A stretch of DNA of 6,514 nucleotides from an uncultured Eubacteriales bacterium (GCA_902462035.1 CABQAC010000123.1:1-6514), one strand, 5' to 3'. Counted from the stretch's first letter, positions 1 to 5,627 are shown. The notes: generated from the sequence alone by a model not told the origin. Translations and numbers: made by a program.

Positions 1-235
1 GGCCGATGACCAGCAGGGCGGGGTAGCAGGTGTCGTTGTGGACGTATTTCAGCCCTTCCTGTACAACGTCCGGTCCCTGATTGTGCAGCAATTCCACGTG
101 ATAGCCGCAGCCTGCCAGCACGTTCTTGATGATCTCAAAATGAATGGCGGCCATATTGGGTACCAGGATGGTATAGCTTTTTTTCATCTCCTTGGTAAAC
201 GCCAGGCGGTCTTCCGAGACAACTGCTTTACTCAT
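1..235 (-). CDS. HgdB-like 2-hydroxyacyl-CoA dehydratase-family protein, N-terminal part (runs off left edge)
   Basis: Only the first 78 codons are present; the gene continues beyond base 1. The ATG at 235-233 overlaps the TGA of the upstream activase gene as ATGA, a 4-nt overlap typical of translational coupling; no strong separate ribosome binding site is seen. The protein begins MSKAVVSEDRLAFTKEM and contains GLKYVHNDTCYPALLVIG around residues 61-78. A near-identical stretch, with the HNDTCYPA cysteine (residue 70 here), occurs in the last third of the large, roughly 1,400-aa activase/dehydratase proteins of clostridia. That third resembles HgdB, the iron-sulfur component of 2-hydroxyglutaryl-CoA dehydratase. 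Here it is a separate gene rather than a fused domain. By family, it would be reduced by the neighbouring ATPase and bind an iron-sulfur cluster in the cytoplasm. The substrate is unknown and the rest of the protein cannot be assessed. Confidence 0.8.
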   Translation of the reverse strand, partial: MSKAVVSEDRLAFTKEMKKSYTILVPNMAAIHFEIIKNVLAGCGYHVELLHNQGPDVVQEGLKYVHNDTCYPALLVIG

Positions 236-3153
236 GCTTCTTTCACCGCTTTCCGATTCTCATTTCCCGTGGCGGCGAACAGACTCCGCAGCCGGATTTT
301 GACCGCGCCGAGATTGGTAATTTCATCAATTTTAATCTGAGTATAAATTTTGCCCGAACGCTCTAAAATTTCCCGCGTCTCGTCCGCGGTGATCGCGTCT
401 ACGCCGCAGCCGAAGGAAACCAGCTGCACCAGGTTTGTGTTGTCGTGGCCGCAGACATATTTGGCCGCCGCATACAGCCGGGCGTGGTAAGTCCATTGGT
501 TGAGCACATGGGTGGGGAATTTTTTGACGCGGCTGCTGACCGCATCCTCCGAAACCACCGCCATGCCAAAACCGGCGATGAGTTTGTCGATGCCGTGATT
601 GATTTCCGGATCCACATGGTAGGGACGGCCCGCCAGGACAATGACCGGCATACCGTCGGCCTGGGCGCGGAGAAGGATGCGGCTGCCCTCCTGCCGGATT
701 TGTTCCATATGGGACTCGTAGGCCTTGTAAGCCGCTTTGGCGGCCAGCTTGACGTCGCCCAAAGAAATGCCGTCGAAATAACGGCACAGGATTTGGTGCG
801 CCTTCTTGGGAAAATCCTTCTGCCGGTGGATGCCGAAATAGTCTTTTATAAAGGTGCAGCCCTTCAGCTGCGGCATGTTGGCGTCCAAAACCTCGGGATA
901 ATAGGCGACCACCGGGCAGTTGTAGTGGTTGTCGCCCAGGTTTTCGTCCACGTTATAGGTCAGGCAAGGGTAAAAAATGGTGCGGATTCCCTGGTCGATG
1001 AGCGCTTCCACATGGCCGTGCATCAGTTTGGCGGGGAAACAGACAATATCGCTGGGAATGGTGTTTTGACCGCTTAAGTACAGCTTCCGGCTGGATACGG
1101 GGGAGGTGACCACCTCGAACCCCAGTTCGGTGAAAAAGGCGTGCCAGAAGGGAAGCAACTCATACATATTAAGGCCCATCGGGATGCCGATTTTTCCCCT
1201 GGGACCGGCCACGGGGCGGTAACTTTGCAGCAGCCGGAGCTTAAAGGCATAAAGGTTGCGGCTGTCGTCCGCCGATTTTTTAGTTACCGGCCGTTCGCAG
1301 CGGTTTCCGCTGATGAATTTGCGGCCGCCGTCAAATTGGTTGACGGTCAGCCGGCAGTTGTTGCTGCATAGCCCGCAGGACACAACCTGTACCTTGTGCG
1401 AAAAGGCGGCAAGCTCCGCCTGGCTAAGTAAAGTGCTTTTGGAGCCGCCCTGGCGCAGGGCGTACAGCGCCGCGCCGTAAGCGCCCATCAGGCCGCTGAT
1501 ATCCGGGCGCACCACCTCGATTCCCAATTCCTGCTCAAAGGCGCGCAGGATGGCGTCGTTGTAAAAGGTGCCGCCCTGGACCACGATATGTTCGCCCAAA
1601 TCTTTGGCGGAAGAAGGGCGGATGACCTTGTACAGTGCGTTTTTGACCACGCTGATGGAAAGGCCTGCCGAAATGTTCTCGGTGCTGGCGCCGTCCTTTT
1701 GCGCTTGCTTGACCGATGAATTCATAAACACCGTACAGCGGGAACCCAAATCCACCGGCCGGTCCGCGCGCAGGCCGAGCCGCGCAAAATCTTCGATGGA
1801 ATAGCCCAGGGCGTTTGCGAATGTCTGCAAGAAGGATCCGCACCCGGAAGAACAGGCTTCGTTCAAAAAGATGTTATCCACCGCACCGCCCCGGATTTGG
1901 AAGCATTTGATGTCCTGCCCGCCGATGTCGATGACAAAGTCAACCGCGGGCAAGAACGCTTTGGCGGCGGTGAAGTGGGCTACCGTTTCCACAATGCCGT
2001 AATCCACGCGGAAAGCGTTGCGGATGATATCCTCCCCGTAGCCGGTGACCGCGGCGGCGCGGATGGCCGCGCGGGGGTAGCGCTCGTACAGTTCCTGCAG
2101 AAAGGCACGGATCAGCGGTACGGGATTTCCGCTGTTGGGCTGGTATTTGGAATAAAGCAGCTTGCCGTCCGGGTCGATGACCACGGTTTTAACCGTGGTG
2201 GAACCGGCGTCGATGCCCAAGAACACGCCGCCTTCGTACCCCTCCAGCGTTCCCTGTGGAACGCTCGCCTTGGCATGGCGGCGGGCAAAGGCCTGGTATT
2301 CTTCGTCGGAACGGAACAGCGGCGCAATGGAATGGTACTGCTCTTTGGCGGTATAGTGGGCCAGGCGGCTCAGCGCTTCGGCCAAATCCACTGTTTCGGC
2401 CGCGGTATAGGCGGCGCCCAGCGCGACATAATACAAGGAGTTTTCCGGACACACGCCGGTAATTTGAAGGGTGTCGTCAAAGCTGCGGCGCAGCTCTGGC
2501 AAGAAGGTTAACGGACCGCCCAGGTAGACCACATTGCCCTGGATGGGGCGGCCTTGGGCAAGGCCCGCGATGGTCTGGTTGACCACGGCGTAAAAAATGC
2601 TGGCCGCCACGTCGCTTTTGCGGGCGCCCTGGTTGAGCAGCGGCTGGATATCGCTTTTTGCGAATACGCCGCAGCGGGAGGCAATGGTGTAAATTTTATC
2701 GTGCGTTTGGGCCAGGGCGTCCATCTCGTCGGTCTTAATGCCCAGCAAGGTGGCCATTTGGTCGATGAAAGCGCCGGTGCCCCCGGCACAGGAACCGTTC
2801 ATGCGGACCTCCATCCCGCCCTGCAAAAACAAAATTTTCGCGTCCTCGCCGCCCAATTCGATGATGACGTCGGTTCCGGGCAGCAGCCGGTTGGCCGCGA
2901 CCCGGGTGGCATAAACCTCCTGCACAAAGGGGATTGCGCAGCCTTCGGCCAAGCCCATGCCTGCCGACCCGGAAATGGCGAGCCTGGCGTCCCGGCCACG
3001 GACGAACTCCTGCTGGATTTTCCGCAGCAGTTCTTCCGCCTTCTGGGTAATCTGGGAATAGTGGCGCTCGTAGGAAGCGTGCAGGATCTGGTCCTGATCG
3101 TCCAGCACGATGCTTTTAATGGTGGTGGAACCAATATCCAAACCGATTTTCAA
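232..3153 (-). CDS. Acyl-CoA dehydratase activase with two BcrAD/BadF/HgdC-type ATPase domains plus DUF2229
   Basis: 973 aa, TTG start at 3153. Two ASKHA-fold ATPase domains occur in tandem, each opening with the phosphate-binding signature: GLDIGSTTIKS (residues 4-14) and GIDAGSTTVKT (313-323). Both keep the two cysteines that in HgdC-type activators hold a [4Fe-4S] cluster at the dimer interface: C122 (GSCAGGTGAF) and C161 (RCGVFAKSD), then C434 (EACSSGCGSF) and C473 (RCTVFMNSS). A further cysteine set follows (C593, C596, C600, C619), possibly another metal site. Residues from about 650 onward match DUF2229 and its associated region (SDIVCFPAKLMHGH, AGRPYHVDPEINHG). Family role: ATP hydrolysis drives low-potential electron transfer to a dehydratase-like partner in the cytoplasm. 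The partner is presumably the overlapping downstream HgdB-like gene. Relatives often have both parts in one polypeptide of about 1,400 aa; here it is split. The gene is second in an operon led by a MarR regulator. Reaction and substrate are not deducible. Confidence 0.9.
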   Translation of the reverse strand: MKIGLDIGSTTIKSIVLDDQDQILHASYERHYSQITQKAEELLRKIQQEFVRGRDARLAISGSAGMGLAEGCAIPFVQEVYATRVAANRLLPGTDVIIELGGEDAKILFLQGGMEVRMNGSCAGGTGAFIDQMATLLGIKTDEMDALAQTHDKIYTIASRCGVFAKSDIQPLLNQGARKSDVAASIFYAVVNQTIAGLAQGRPIQGNVVYLGGPLTFLPELRRSFDDTLQITGVCPENSLYYVALGAAYTAAETVDLAEALSRLAHYTAKEQYHSIAPLFRSDEEYQAFARRHAKASVPQGTLEGYEGGVFLGIDAGSTTVKTVVIDPDGKLLYSKYQPNSGNPVPLIRAFLQELYERYPRAAIRAAAVTGYGEDIIRNAFRVDYGIVETVAHFTAAKAFLPAVDFVIDIGGQDIKCFQIRGGAVDNIFLNEACSSGCGSFLQTFANALGYSIEDFARLGLRADRPVDLGSRCTVFMNSSVKQAQKDGASTENISAGLSISVVKNALYKVIRPSSAKDLGEHIVVQGGTFYNDAILRAFEQELGIEVVRPDISGLMGAYGAALYALRQGGSKSTLLSQAELAAFSHKVQVVSCGLCSNNCRLTVNQFDGGRKFISGNRCERPVTKKSADDSRNLYAFKLRLLQSYRPVAGPRGKIGIPMGLNMYELLPFWHAFFTELGFEVVTSPVSSRKLYLSGQNTIPSDIVCFPAKLMHGHVEALIDQGIRTIFYPCLTYNVDENLGDNHYNCPVVAYYPEVLDANMPQLKGCTFIKDYFGIHRQKDFPKKAHQILCRYFDGISLGDVKLAAKAAYKAYESHMEQIRQEGSRILLRAQADGMPVIVLAGRPYHVDPEINHGIDKLIAGFGMAVVSEDAVSSRVKKFPTHVLNQWTYHARLYAAAKYVCGHDNTNLVQLVSFGCGVDAITADETREILERSGKIYTQIKIDEITNLGAVKIRLRSLFAATGNENRKAVKEA

Positions 3154-3162
3154 AATCGTTTT

Positions 3163-3168
3163 CTCCTC
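3163..3168 (-). promoter_or_regulatory. Ribosome binding site supporting a TTG start for the activase
   Basis: GAGGAG on the minus strand lies 9 nt before the TTG at 3153-3151. No ATG or GTG nearby fits the conserved N-terminus, which begins MKIGLDIGST immediately at the nucleotide-binding motif. This site therefore decides the TTG start. Confidence 0.75.
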
Positions 3169-3179
3169 TCGTCGGATGA

Positions 3180-3617
3180 TCAGTCGCTTTGCAGCAGGTT
3201 ATCGCGCATGCGAAGGAACAGCTGCTGCAGCTGGCTGGTTTCCTCATCGCTCAGTCCGGCGTAAAACTCTGCCTCCAGCGCGCGGATGGCGCGGTTTAAT
3301 TCCTCGTACAGGCCATCCCCTTTGGGTGTGATATAAACGCGGGTCATCCGCTGGTCATGATCGTCGGCCCGGCGTTCCACCAAGCCGTGGCGCTCCAGGC
3401 GGCGGATCATCACCGCCACGGTGGAGGCCTTGACGCACATCCGGCTGACCAGTTCTTTTTGGCACAGGCCGTTTTGCTCGTGCAGCGCGAAAATGAGCGG
3501 CGCCTGGCCGGGATGAATCCCTAGCTTCTCTAAAATGGGATAAGACTTTGAAAAATACAGCCGCGCCAGCTGGGGAAACAGCAGCGGCACAAAGGGATCC
3601 ACTTTAACGGCGTTCAC
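3180..3617 (-). CDS. MarR-family transcriptional regulator
   Basis: 145 aa, a normal length for the family, with a GTG start at 3617. The winged helix-turn-helix spans about residues 35-105: LCQKELVSRM, then the recognition-helix region around KASTVAVMIRRLERHGLV (63-80), and a wing with RADDHDQRMTRVYITPKG (83-100) matching the usual MarR D-x-R wing pattern. Flanking N- and C-terminal helices would form the dimer interface. It is the first gene of the operon, 26 nt ahead of the activase, and is transcribed from a promoter overlapped by a palindrome. It probably represses its own operon and is released by a small ligand or redox signal. Two cysteines (C52, C61) sit in or beside the DNA-binding helices; a redox role is only speculation. 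The ligand is unknown. Family assignment is secure; the regulated targets are inferred from position. Confidence 0.92.
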   Translation of the reverse strand: MNAVKVDPFVPLLFPQLARLYFSKSYPILEKLGIHPGQAPLIFALHEQNGLCQKELVSRMCVKASTVAVMIRRLERHGLVERRADDHDQRMTRVYITPKGDGLYEELNRAIRALEAEFYAGLSDEETSQLQQLFLRMRDNLLQSD

Positions 3618-3627
3618 TAAAAGACCA

Positions 3628-3633
3628 TCCCTT
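3628..3633 (-). promoter_or_regulatory. Ribosome binding site supporting a GTG start for the MarR gene
   Basis: AAGGGA on the minus strand is 10 nt upstream of the GTG at 3617-3615. The ATG just after the purine run is followed in frame by a stop within three codons, so GTG is the only sensible start. Confidence 0.6.
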
Positions 3634-3660
3634 CACAGCGTTTTGGGCAAGAAAGGCGCG

Positions 3661-3680
3661 CCCCTATCGCCGAAGCGGGG
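3661..3680 (-). other. Small GC-rich hairpin with a TTCG tetraloop in the MarR-operon leader
   Basis: In the minus-strand transcript CCCC at the left pairs with GGGG at the right. Inside them CGC-TTCG-GCG forms the especially stable UUCG tetraloop hairpin. No T-run follows, so it is not a terminator. It lies in the 5' untranslated region about 40 nt before the GTG start and may affect mRNA stability. Its function is unproven. Confidence 0.4.
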
Positions 3681-3692
3681 AGGGCTCCTTTT

Positions 3693-3719
3693 AAATGATT
3701 AGTTGGCTAAGAATCATTT
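3693..3719. promoter_or_regulatory. Candidate MarR operator palindrome
   Basis: AAATGATT (3693-3700) and AATCATTT (3712-3719) are perfect 8-bp inverted repeats with an 11-bp spacer. Within them lies a second, slightly offset inverted repeat, TTAG (3699-3702) and CTAA (3707-3710). The palindrome overlaps the -10 hexamer and the expected transcription start of the MarR/activase operon, where a repressor would block RNA polymerase. Size and symmetry suit a MarR dimer. Assignment to this MarR protein is inferred from proximity. Confidence 0.6.
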
Positions 3720-3744
3720 TATGCCTTTTTTATGGCGGCGTCAA
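3716..3744 (-). promoter_or_regulatory. Promoter of the MarR-activase-HgdB-like operon
   Basis: A -35 element TTGACG (3744-3739) and a -10 element TAAAAT (3721-3716), separated by exactly 17 nt, closely match the housekeeping sigma-70/sigma-A consensus. Transcription should start near 3708, giving a 5' untranslated region of about 90 nt. It lies downstream of the gdhA terminator, so the operon has its own transcription unit. Confidence 0.7.
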
Positions 3745-3867
3745 TCATCCGAACCATTTCTATACGAAAGATTTACGCTTTGTTCAAAATGTAGACAAAA
3801 TTCGTCTGGTACTACAGGCGGTTTGCCGAACAAATCGGGAAAAAGGGGATATTTACAAGACGAGCAC
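3745..3867. other. Intergenic stretch between the gdhA terminator and the MarR-operon promoter
   Basis: The gene-free gap between gdhA and the MarR gene is about 308 nt in all. Apart from the terminator, promoter, operator and leader hairpin listed separately, this AT-richer portion shows only short imperfect inverted repeats (for example TTTGT/ACAAA near 3779-3799). No credible small gene is seen: open frames here lack ribosome binding sites and continue antisense into gdhA. Confidence 0.5.
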
Positions 3868-3903
3868 AAAAAAAGCGGGAGGGGACCCGAAGGCCCTTCC
3901 CGC
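3868..3903 (-). terminator. Rho-independent terminator of gdhA
   Basis: Read on the minus strand, GCGGGAAGGG (3903-3894) pairs with CCCCTCCCGC (3884-3875) with one mismatch. The apex can form an additional CC-TTCG-GG mini-stem, and a run of seven T follows (3874-3868). It begins about 22 nt after the gdhA stop codon. Confidence 0.92.
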
Positions 3904-3925
3904 AGAAAGTACGATTCCCAGATGG

Positions 3926-5257
3926 TTAGACAATGCCGTGAGCGATCATGGCGTCGGCTACCTTGGTAAAGCCGGCGATGTTCGCGCCGACCACATAGTT
4001 GTTCTTAAAGCCGTATTTTTCCGCCGCCGCGGACATCTGGCGGAAGATGTTGACCATAATGCCCTGCAGTTTTTGGTCCACTTCCTCAAAGCTCCAGGAA
4101 AGCCGCATGCTGTTCTGGCTCATCTCCAGCGCGGAGGTGGCCACGCCGCCGGCGTTGGCGGCCTTGCCGGGCGCGAACAGGATGTTGTTCCGAAGGAACA
4201 CCTGGGTCGCCTCCAGGGTGGTGGGCATATTGGCGCCCTCGGCCACGGCGATCACGCCGTTCTTCACCAGCATTTCGGCATCCTCGACCAACAGCTCGTT
4301 TTGCGTGGCACAGGGCAGCGCCACATCGCAGGGAACGCTCCATACGCCGCGGCCTTCGTGGTATTCGGCGTTCGGCCGGTAGTTTTTATATTCGCTCAGG
4401 CGGGCGCGCTTGACTTCCTTGATCTCCTTGACGGCGTCCAAATCGATGCCGTCTTTGTCGTAGACCCAGCCGGTGGAATCGCTCATGGTGACAACCTTAG
4501 CCCCAAGGGCCATGGCTTTTTGCGCGGCATAGATGGCCACGTTGCCGGCGCCGGAGACGGCGCAGGTTTTGCCCTTCAGTTCCATGCCGTTGTGGCGCAG
4601 CATTTCGTCGGTCAGGTACAGCAGGCCGAATCCGGTGGCTTCCTTCCGGGCCAAAGAACCGCCGTAGGTCAGCCCCTTGCCTGTGAGCACGCCTTCGAAT
4701 TTATTGGTGATGCGCTTATATTGGCCGAACATATAGCCGATTTCCCGGGCGCCAACGCCGATGTCGCCGGCGGGGACGTCGGTGTCCGCGCCGACATGGC
4801 GGTACAGCTCGGTCATAAAACTTTGGCAGAAAGCCATAATCTCCCGGTCGGACTTGCCCTTGGGGTCAAAATCCGAACCGCCTTTGCCGCCGCCGATGGG
4901 CAGGCCGGTCAGGGAGTTTTTAAAAATCTGCTCGAAGCCCAAGAATTTGATAATGCCCAGGTTGACCGAGGGATGGAGCCGCAAACCGCCCTTGTATGGG
5001 CCGATAGCGCTGTTGAACTCCACGCGGTAACCGCGGTTTACCTGAACGTTGCCCTTGTCGTCCACCCACGGAACACGGAACATAATCTGGCGCTCCGGTT
5101 CGGTGATGCGCTCTAAAATACCCTCTTTTTGGTACTGGGGGTTCTGCTCGATCACGCTTTCCAGCGATTCGAGTACCTCGGTCGCGGCCTGAATAAATTC
5201 CGGCTCGCTGCCGTTCTTTTTCTTGAGGGTTTCTAAGGTTTCCTTCACATAAGACAT
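3926..5257 (-). CDS. gdhA: Glutamate dehydrogenase, hexameric, probably NADP-specific (EC 1.4.1.4)
   Basis: 443 aa, full length for the hexameric bacterial enzyme. It interconverts 2-oxoglutarate plus ammonium with glutamate in the cytoplasm; the NADPH form normally assimilates ammonium. Substrate and catalytic residues recalled for Clostridium symbiosum GDH fall at the same numbers: K89 (GPYKGG), K113 (IFKNSL), K125 (GGGKGG), D165 (PAGD) and S380 (EMSQNS). The nucleotide-binding fold begins at SGAGNVA (235-241). The segment after the second strand reads SDSTG (259-263), as in NADP-dependent E. coli GdhA (SDSSG); NAD-dependent C. symbiosum has SGPDG. The C-terminal portion (ALPCATQNEL, VAEGANMPTT, FAPGKAANAGGVATS) is also very close to E. 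coli GdhA. The frame stays open upstream to 5368, but the start at 5257 has an AAAGGA site 8 nt away and gives the normal N-terminus. It has its own promoter and terminator and is divergent from glnA, its metabolic partner. Confidence 0.97.
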   Translation of the reverse strand: MSYVKETLETLKKKNGSEPEFIQAATEVLESLESVIEQNPQYQKEGILERITEPERQIMFRVPWVDDKGNVQVNRGYRVEFNSAIGPYKGGLRLHPSVNLGIIKFLGFEQIFKNSLTGLPIGGGKGGSDFDPKGKSDREIMAFCQSFMTELYRHVGADTDVPAGDIGVGAREIGYMFGQYKRITNKFEGVLTGKGLTYGGSLARKEATGFGLLYLTDEMLRHNGMELKGKTCAVSGAGNVAIYAAQKAMALGAKVVTMSDSTGWVYDKDGIDLDAVKEIKEVKRARLSEYKNYRPNAEYHEGRGVWSVPCDVALPCATQNELLVEDAEMLVKNGVIAVAEGANMPTTLEATQVFLRNNILFAPGKAANAGGVATSALEMSQNSMRLSWSFEEVDQKLQGIMVNIFRQMSAAAEKYGFKNNYVVGANIAGFTKVADAMIAHGIV

Positions 5258-5265
5258 TGCAAACA

Positions 5266-5271
5266 TCCTTT
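5266..5271 (-). promoter_or_regulatory. gdhA ribosome binding site, decides the start
   Basis: AAAGGA on the minus strand is 8 nt before the ATG at 5257-5255. The alternative in-frame ATG at 5266 overlaps this purine run and so cannot use it. Confidence 0.75.
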
Positions 5272-5293
5272 CTGCACCATATGCGTTTTGTGT

Positions 5294-5332
5294 GCGGCCA
5301 GATTCTGCCGCCGCTGAAGGACGCCTTTGTCC
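5294..5332 (-). other. Two adjacent hairpins in the gdhA 5' leader
   Basis: At the very 5' end of the predicted gdhA mRNA, GGAC (5332-5329) and GTCC (5322-5319) enclose a six-base loop AAAGGC. Five bases later GCGGC (5314-5310) pairs with GCCGC (5298-5294), with an inner CAG/CTG extension and an AAT loop. No T-run follows, so these are not terminators. They may stabilise the message or be recognised by a protein. The fold is drawn by eye. Confidence 0.4.
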
Positions 5333-5339
5333 GTTGGTC

Positions 5340-5368
5340 ATTGTACCATGAATCACCTGGTCACGCAA
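5340..5368 (-). promoter_or_regulatory. gdhA promoter
   Basis: The -35 element TTGCGT (5368-5363) and -10 element TACAAT (5345-5340) are spaced by 17 nt, a good sigma-A-type match. Transcription would begin near 5333, giving a leader of about 75 nt. It is the best promoter match found upstream of gdhA on this strand. Confidence 0.6.
5341..5352 (+). repeat. 12-nt direct repeat, copy 1 (overlaps gdhA -10)
   Basis: TTGTACCATGAA occurs here and again at 5590-5601, both copies inside the 384-nt gdhA-glnA intergenic region. This copy covers most of the gdhA -10 element and the bases just upstream. Whether it is a regulatory site or coincidence is unknown. Confidence 0.4.
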
Positions 5369-5430
5369 CAGGATTTTCTGTGATTAGTGATGATTTTTGC
5401 AGGTTTCATAAAATAAAGTTGCAAGGGGGA
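5369..5430. other. Shared upstream region between divergent gdhA and glnA promoters
   Basis: This 62-nt stretch separates the two -35 elements and is where a common nitrogen or global regulator could act. It holds a TTGCA direct repeat (5397-5401 and 5419-5423) spaced 22 bp, about two helical turns, an AT-rich patch upstream of the glnA -35, and a GTGATTAGTGATGA direct-repeat segment. No GlnR consensus (TGTNA-N7-TNACA) is seen. No gene is present. Confidence 0.4.
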
Positions 5431-5458
5431 TTGATTTTTTTCTATCCTCCGTTATAAT
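5431..5458 (+). promoter_or_regulatory. glnA promoter
   Basis: The -35 element TTGATT (5431-5436) and a perfect -10 TATAAT (5453-5458) are separated by 16 nt, with an AT-rich region upstream. Transcription should begin near 5465, leaving a leader of about 177 nt before the glnA start codon. Confidence 0.75.
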
Positions 5459-5464
5459 AAATAA

Positions 5465-5591
5465 CGTGAGGAACAGGAACGGCAGACAGGCGGCTCTCCA
5501 CAAGCTGGCGCCAGGGTGCCGTATCCCGCCAATTCAATAGGTATTTGAGAACGAAGATGTTCCTATGTGGCATAGGTATCTTCGTTTTTTT
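5465..5591 (+). ncRNA. glnA leader RNA, candidate transcription attenuator or riboswitch-like element
   Basis: About 125 nt lie between the predicted transcription start and the end of a strong internal terminator, all upstream of the glnA ribosome binding site. It opens with a tandem AGGAAC repeat (5469-5480). A nested stem-loop follows: ACGGCA (5479-5484) with TGCCGT (5517-5522), GGCG (5489-5492) with CGCC (5509-5512), and GCT (5493-5495) with AGC (5503-5505). Next come a potential antiterminator pairing and the terminator. I do not recognise it as a T-box, glycine, cobalamin, TPP or cyanobacterial glutamine riboswitch. If terminated, it would give a short RNA of its own. The regulatory role is inferred from the layout. 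Confidence 0.6.
5550..5591 (+). terminator. Intrinsic terminator inside the glnA leader
   Basis: ACGAAGAT (5551-5558) pairs with ATCTTCGT (5578-5585), and CCTATG (5562-5567) with CATAGG (5571-5576) around a TGG loop. Only a 3/1-nt internal loop interrupts the 14 pairs. Seven T residues end at 5591. It lies about 90 nt downstream of the glnA -10 with no stable coding gene before it, so it fits a conditional leader terminator better than the end of a gene. Confidence 0.9.
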
Positions 5592-5601
5592 GTACCATGA
5601 A
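5590..5601 (+). repeat. 12-nt direct repeat, copy 2 (just after the leader terminator)
   Basis: Second copy of TTGTACCATGAA, beginning within the terminator T-run and ending about 40 nt before the glnA start. The first copy is at 5341-5352. Confidence 0.4.
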
Positions 5602-5627
5602 ACAAAATGAACCATCGAATTTATTTT

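Noticed and set aside
2554..3264. Plus-strand open frame of 236 codons antisense to the activase and MarR genes
   Set aside because: It spans two real genes in antisense, has no start signal or domain, and fits a codon-position shadow.
3655..3662. GGCGCGCC palindrome in the MarR-operon leader
   Set aside because: A short GC palindrome expected by chance in GC-rich DNA; no positional logic for an operator compared with the promoter palindrome.
3695..5116. Plus-strand open frame of 473 codons antisense to gdhA
   Set aside because: It covers the opposite strand of a clearly conserved gdhA, has no ribosome binding site, and its translation is low-complexity, rich in H, G, A and V. It is a typical GC-rich codon-shadow.
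5372..5386. CodY-box-like sequence upstream of gdhA
   Set aside because: Only the left half matches AATTTTCWGAAAATT; five of 15 positions differ, too weak to call by eye.
5381..5388. TGATTAGT shared with the left half of the MarR-operon palindrome (3696-3703)
   Set aside because: It is an isolated 8-mer without the opposing half site; likely coincidence, so MarR control of gdhA or glnA is not supported.
5513..5530. T-box-like sequence (AGGGTG...CCGCC) before the leader terminator
   Set aside because: The invariant T-box core AGGGTGGNACCGCG is not matched and no specifier domain is evident.
5466..5540. Possible 24-codon leader peptide (GTG to TAG) in the glnA leader, with two Gln codons
   Set aside because: The GTG sits at the predicted transcription start with no ribosome binding site, and there is no run of glutamine codons as expected for peptide-based attenuation.
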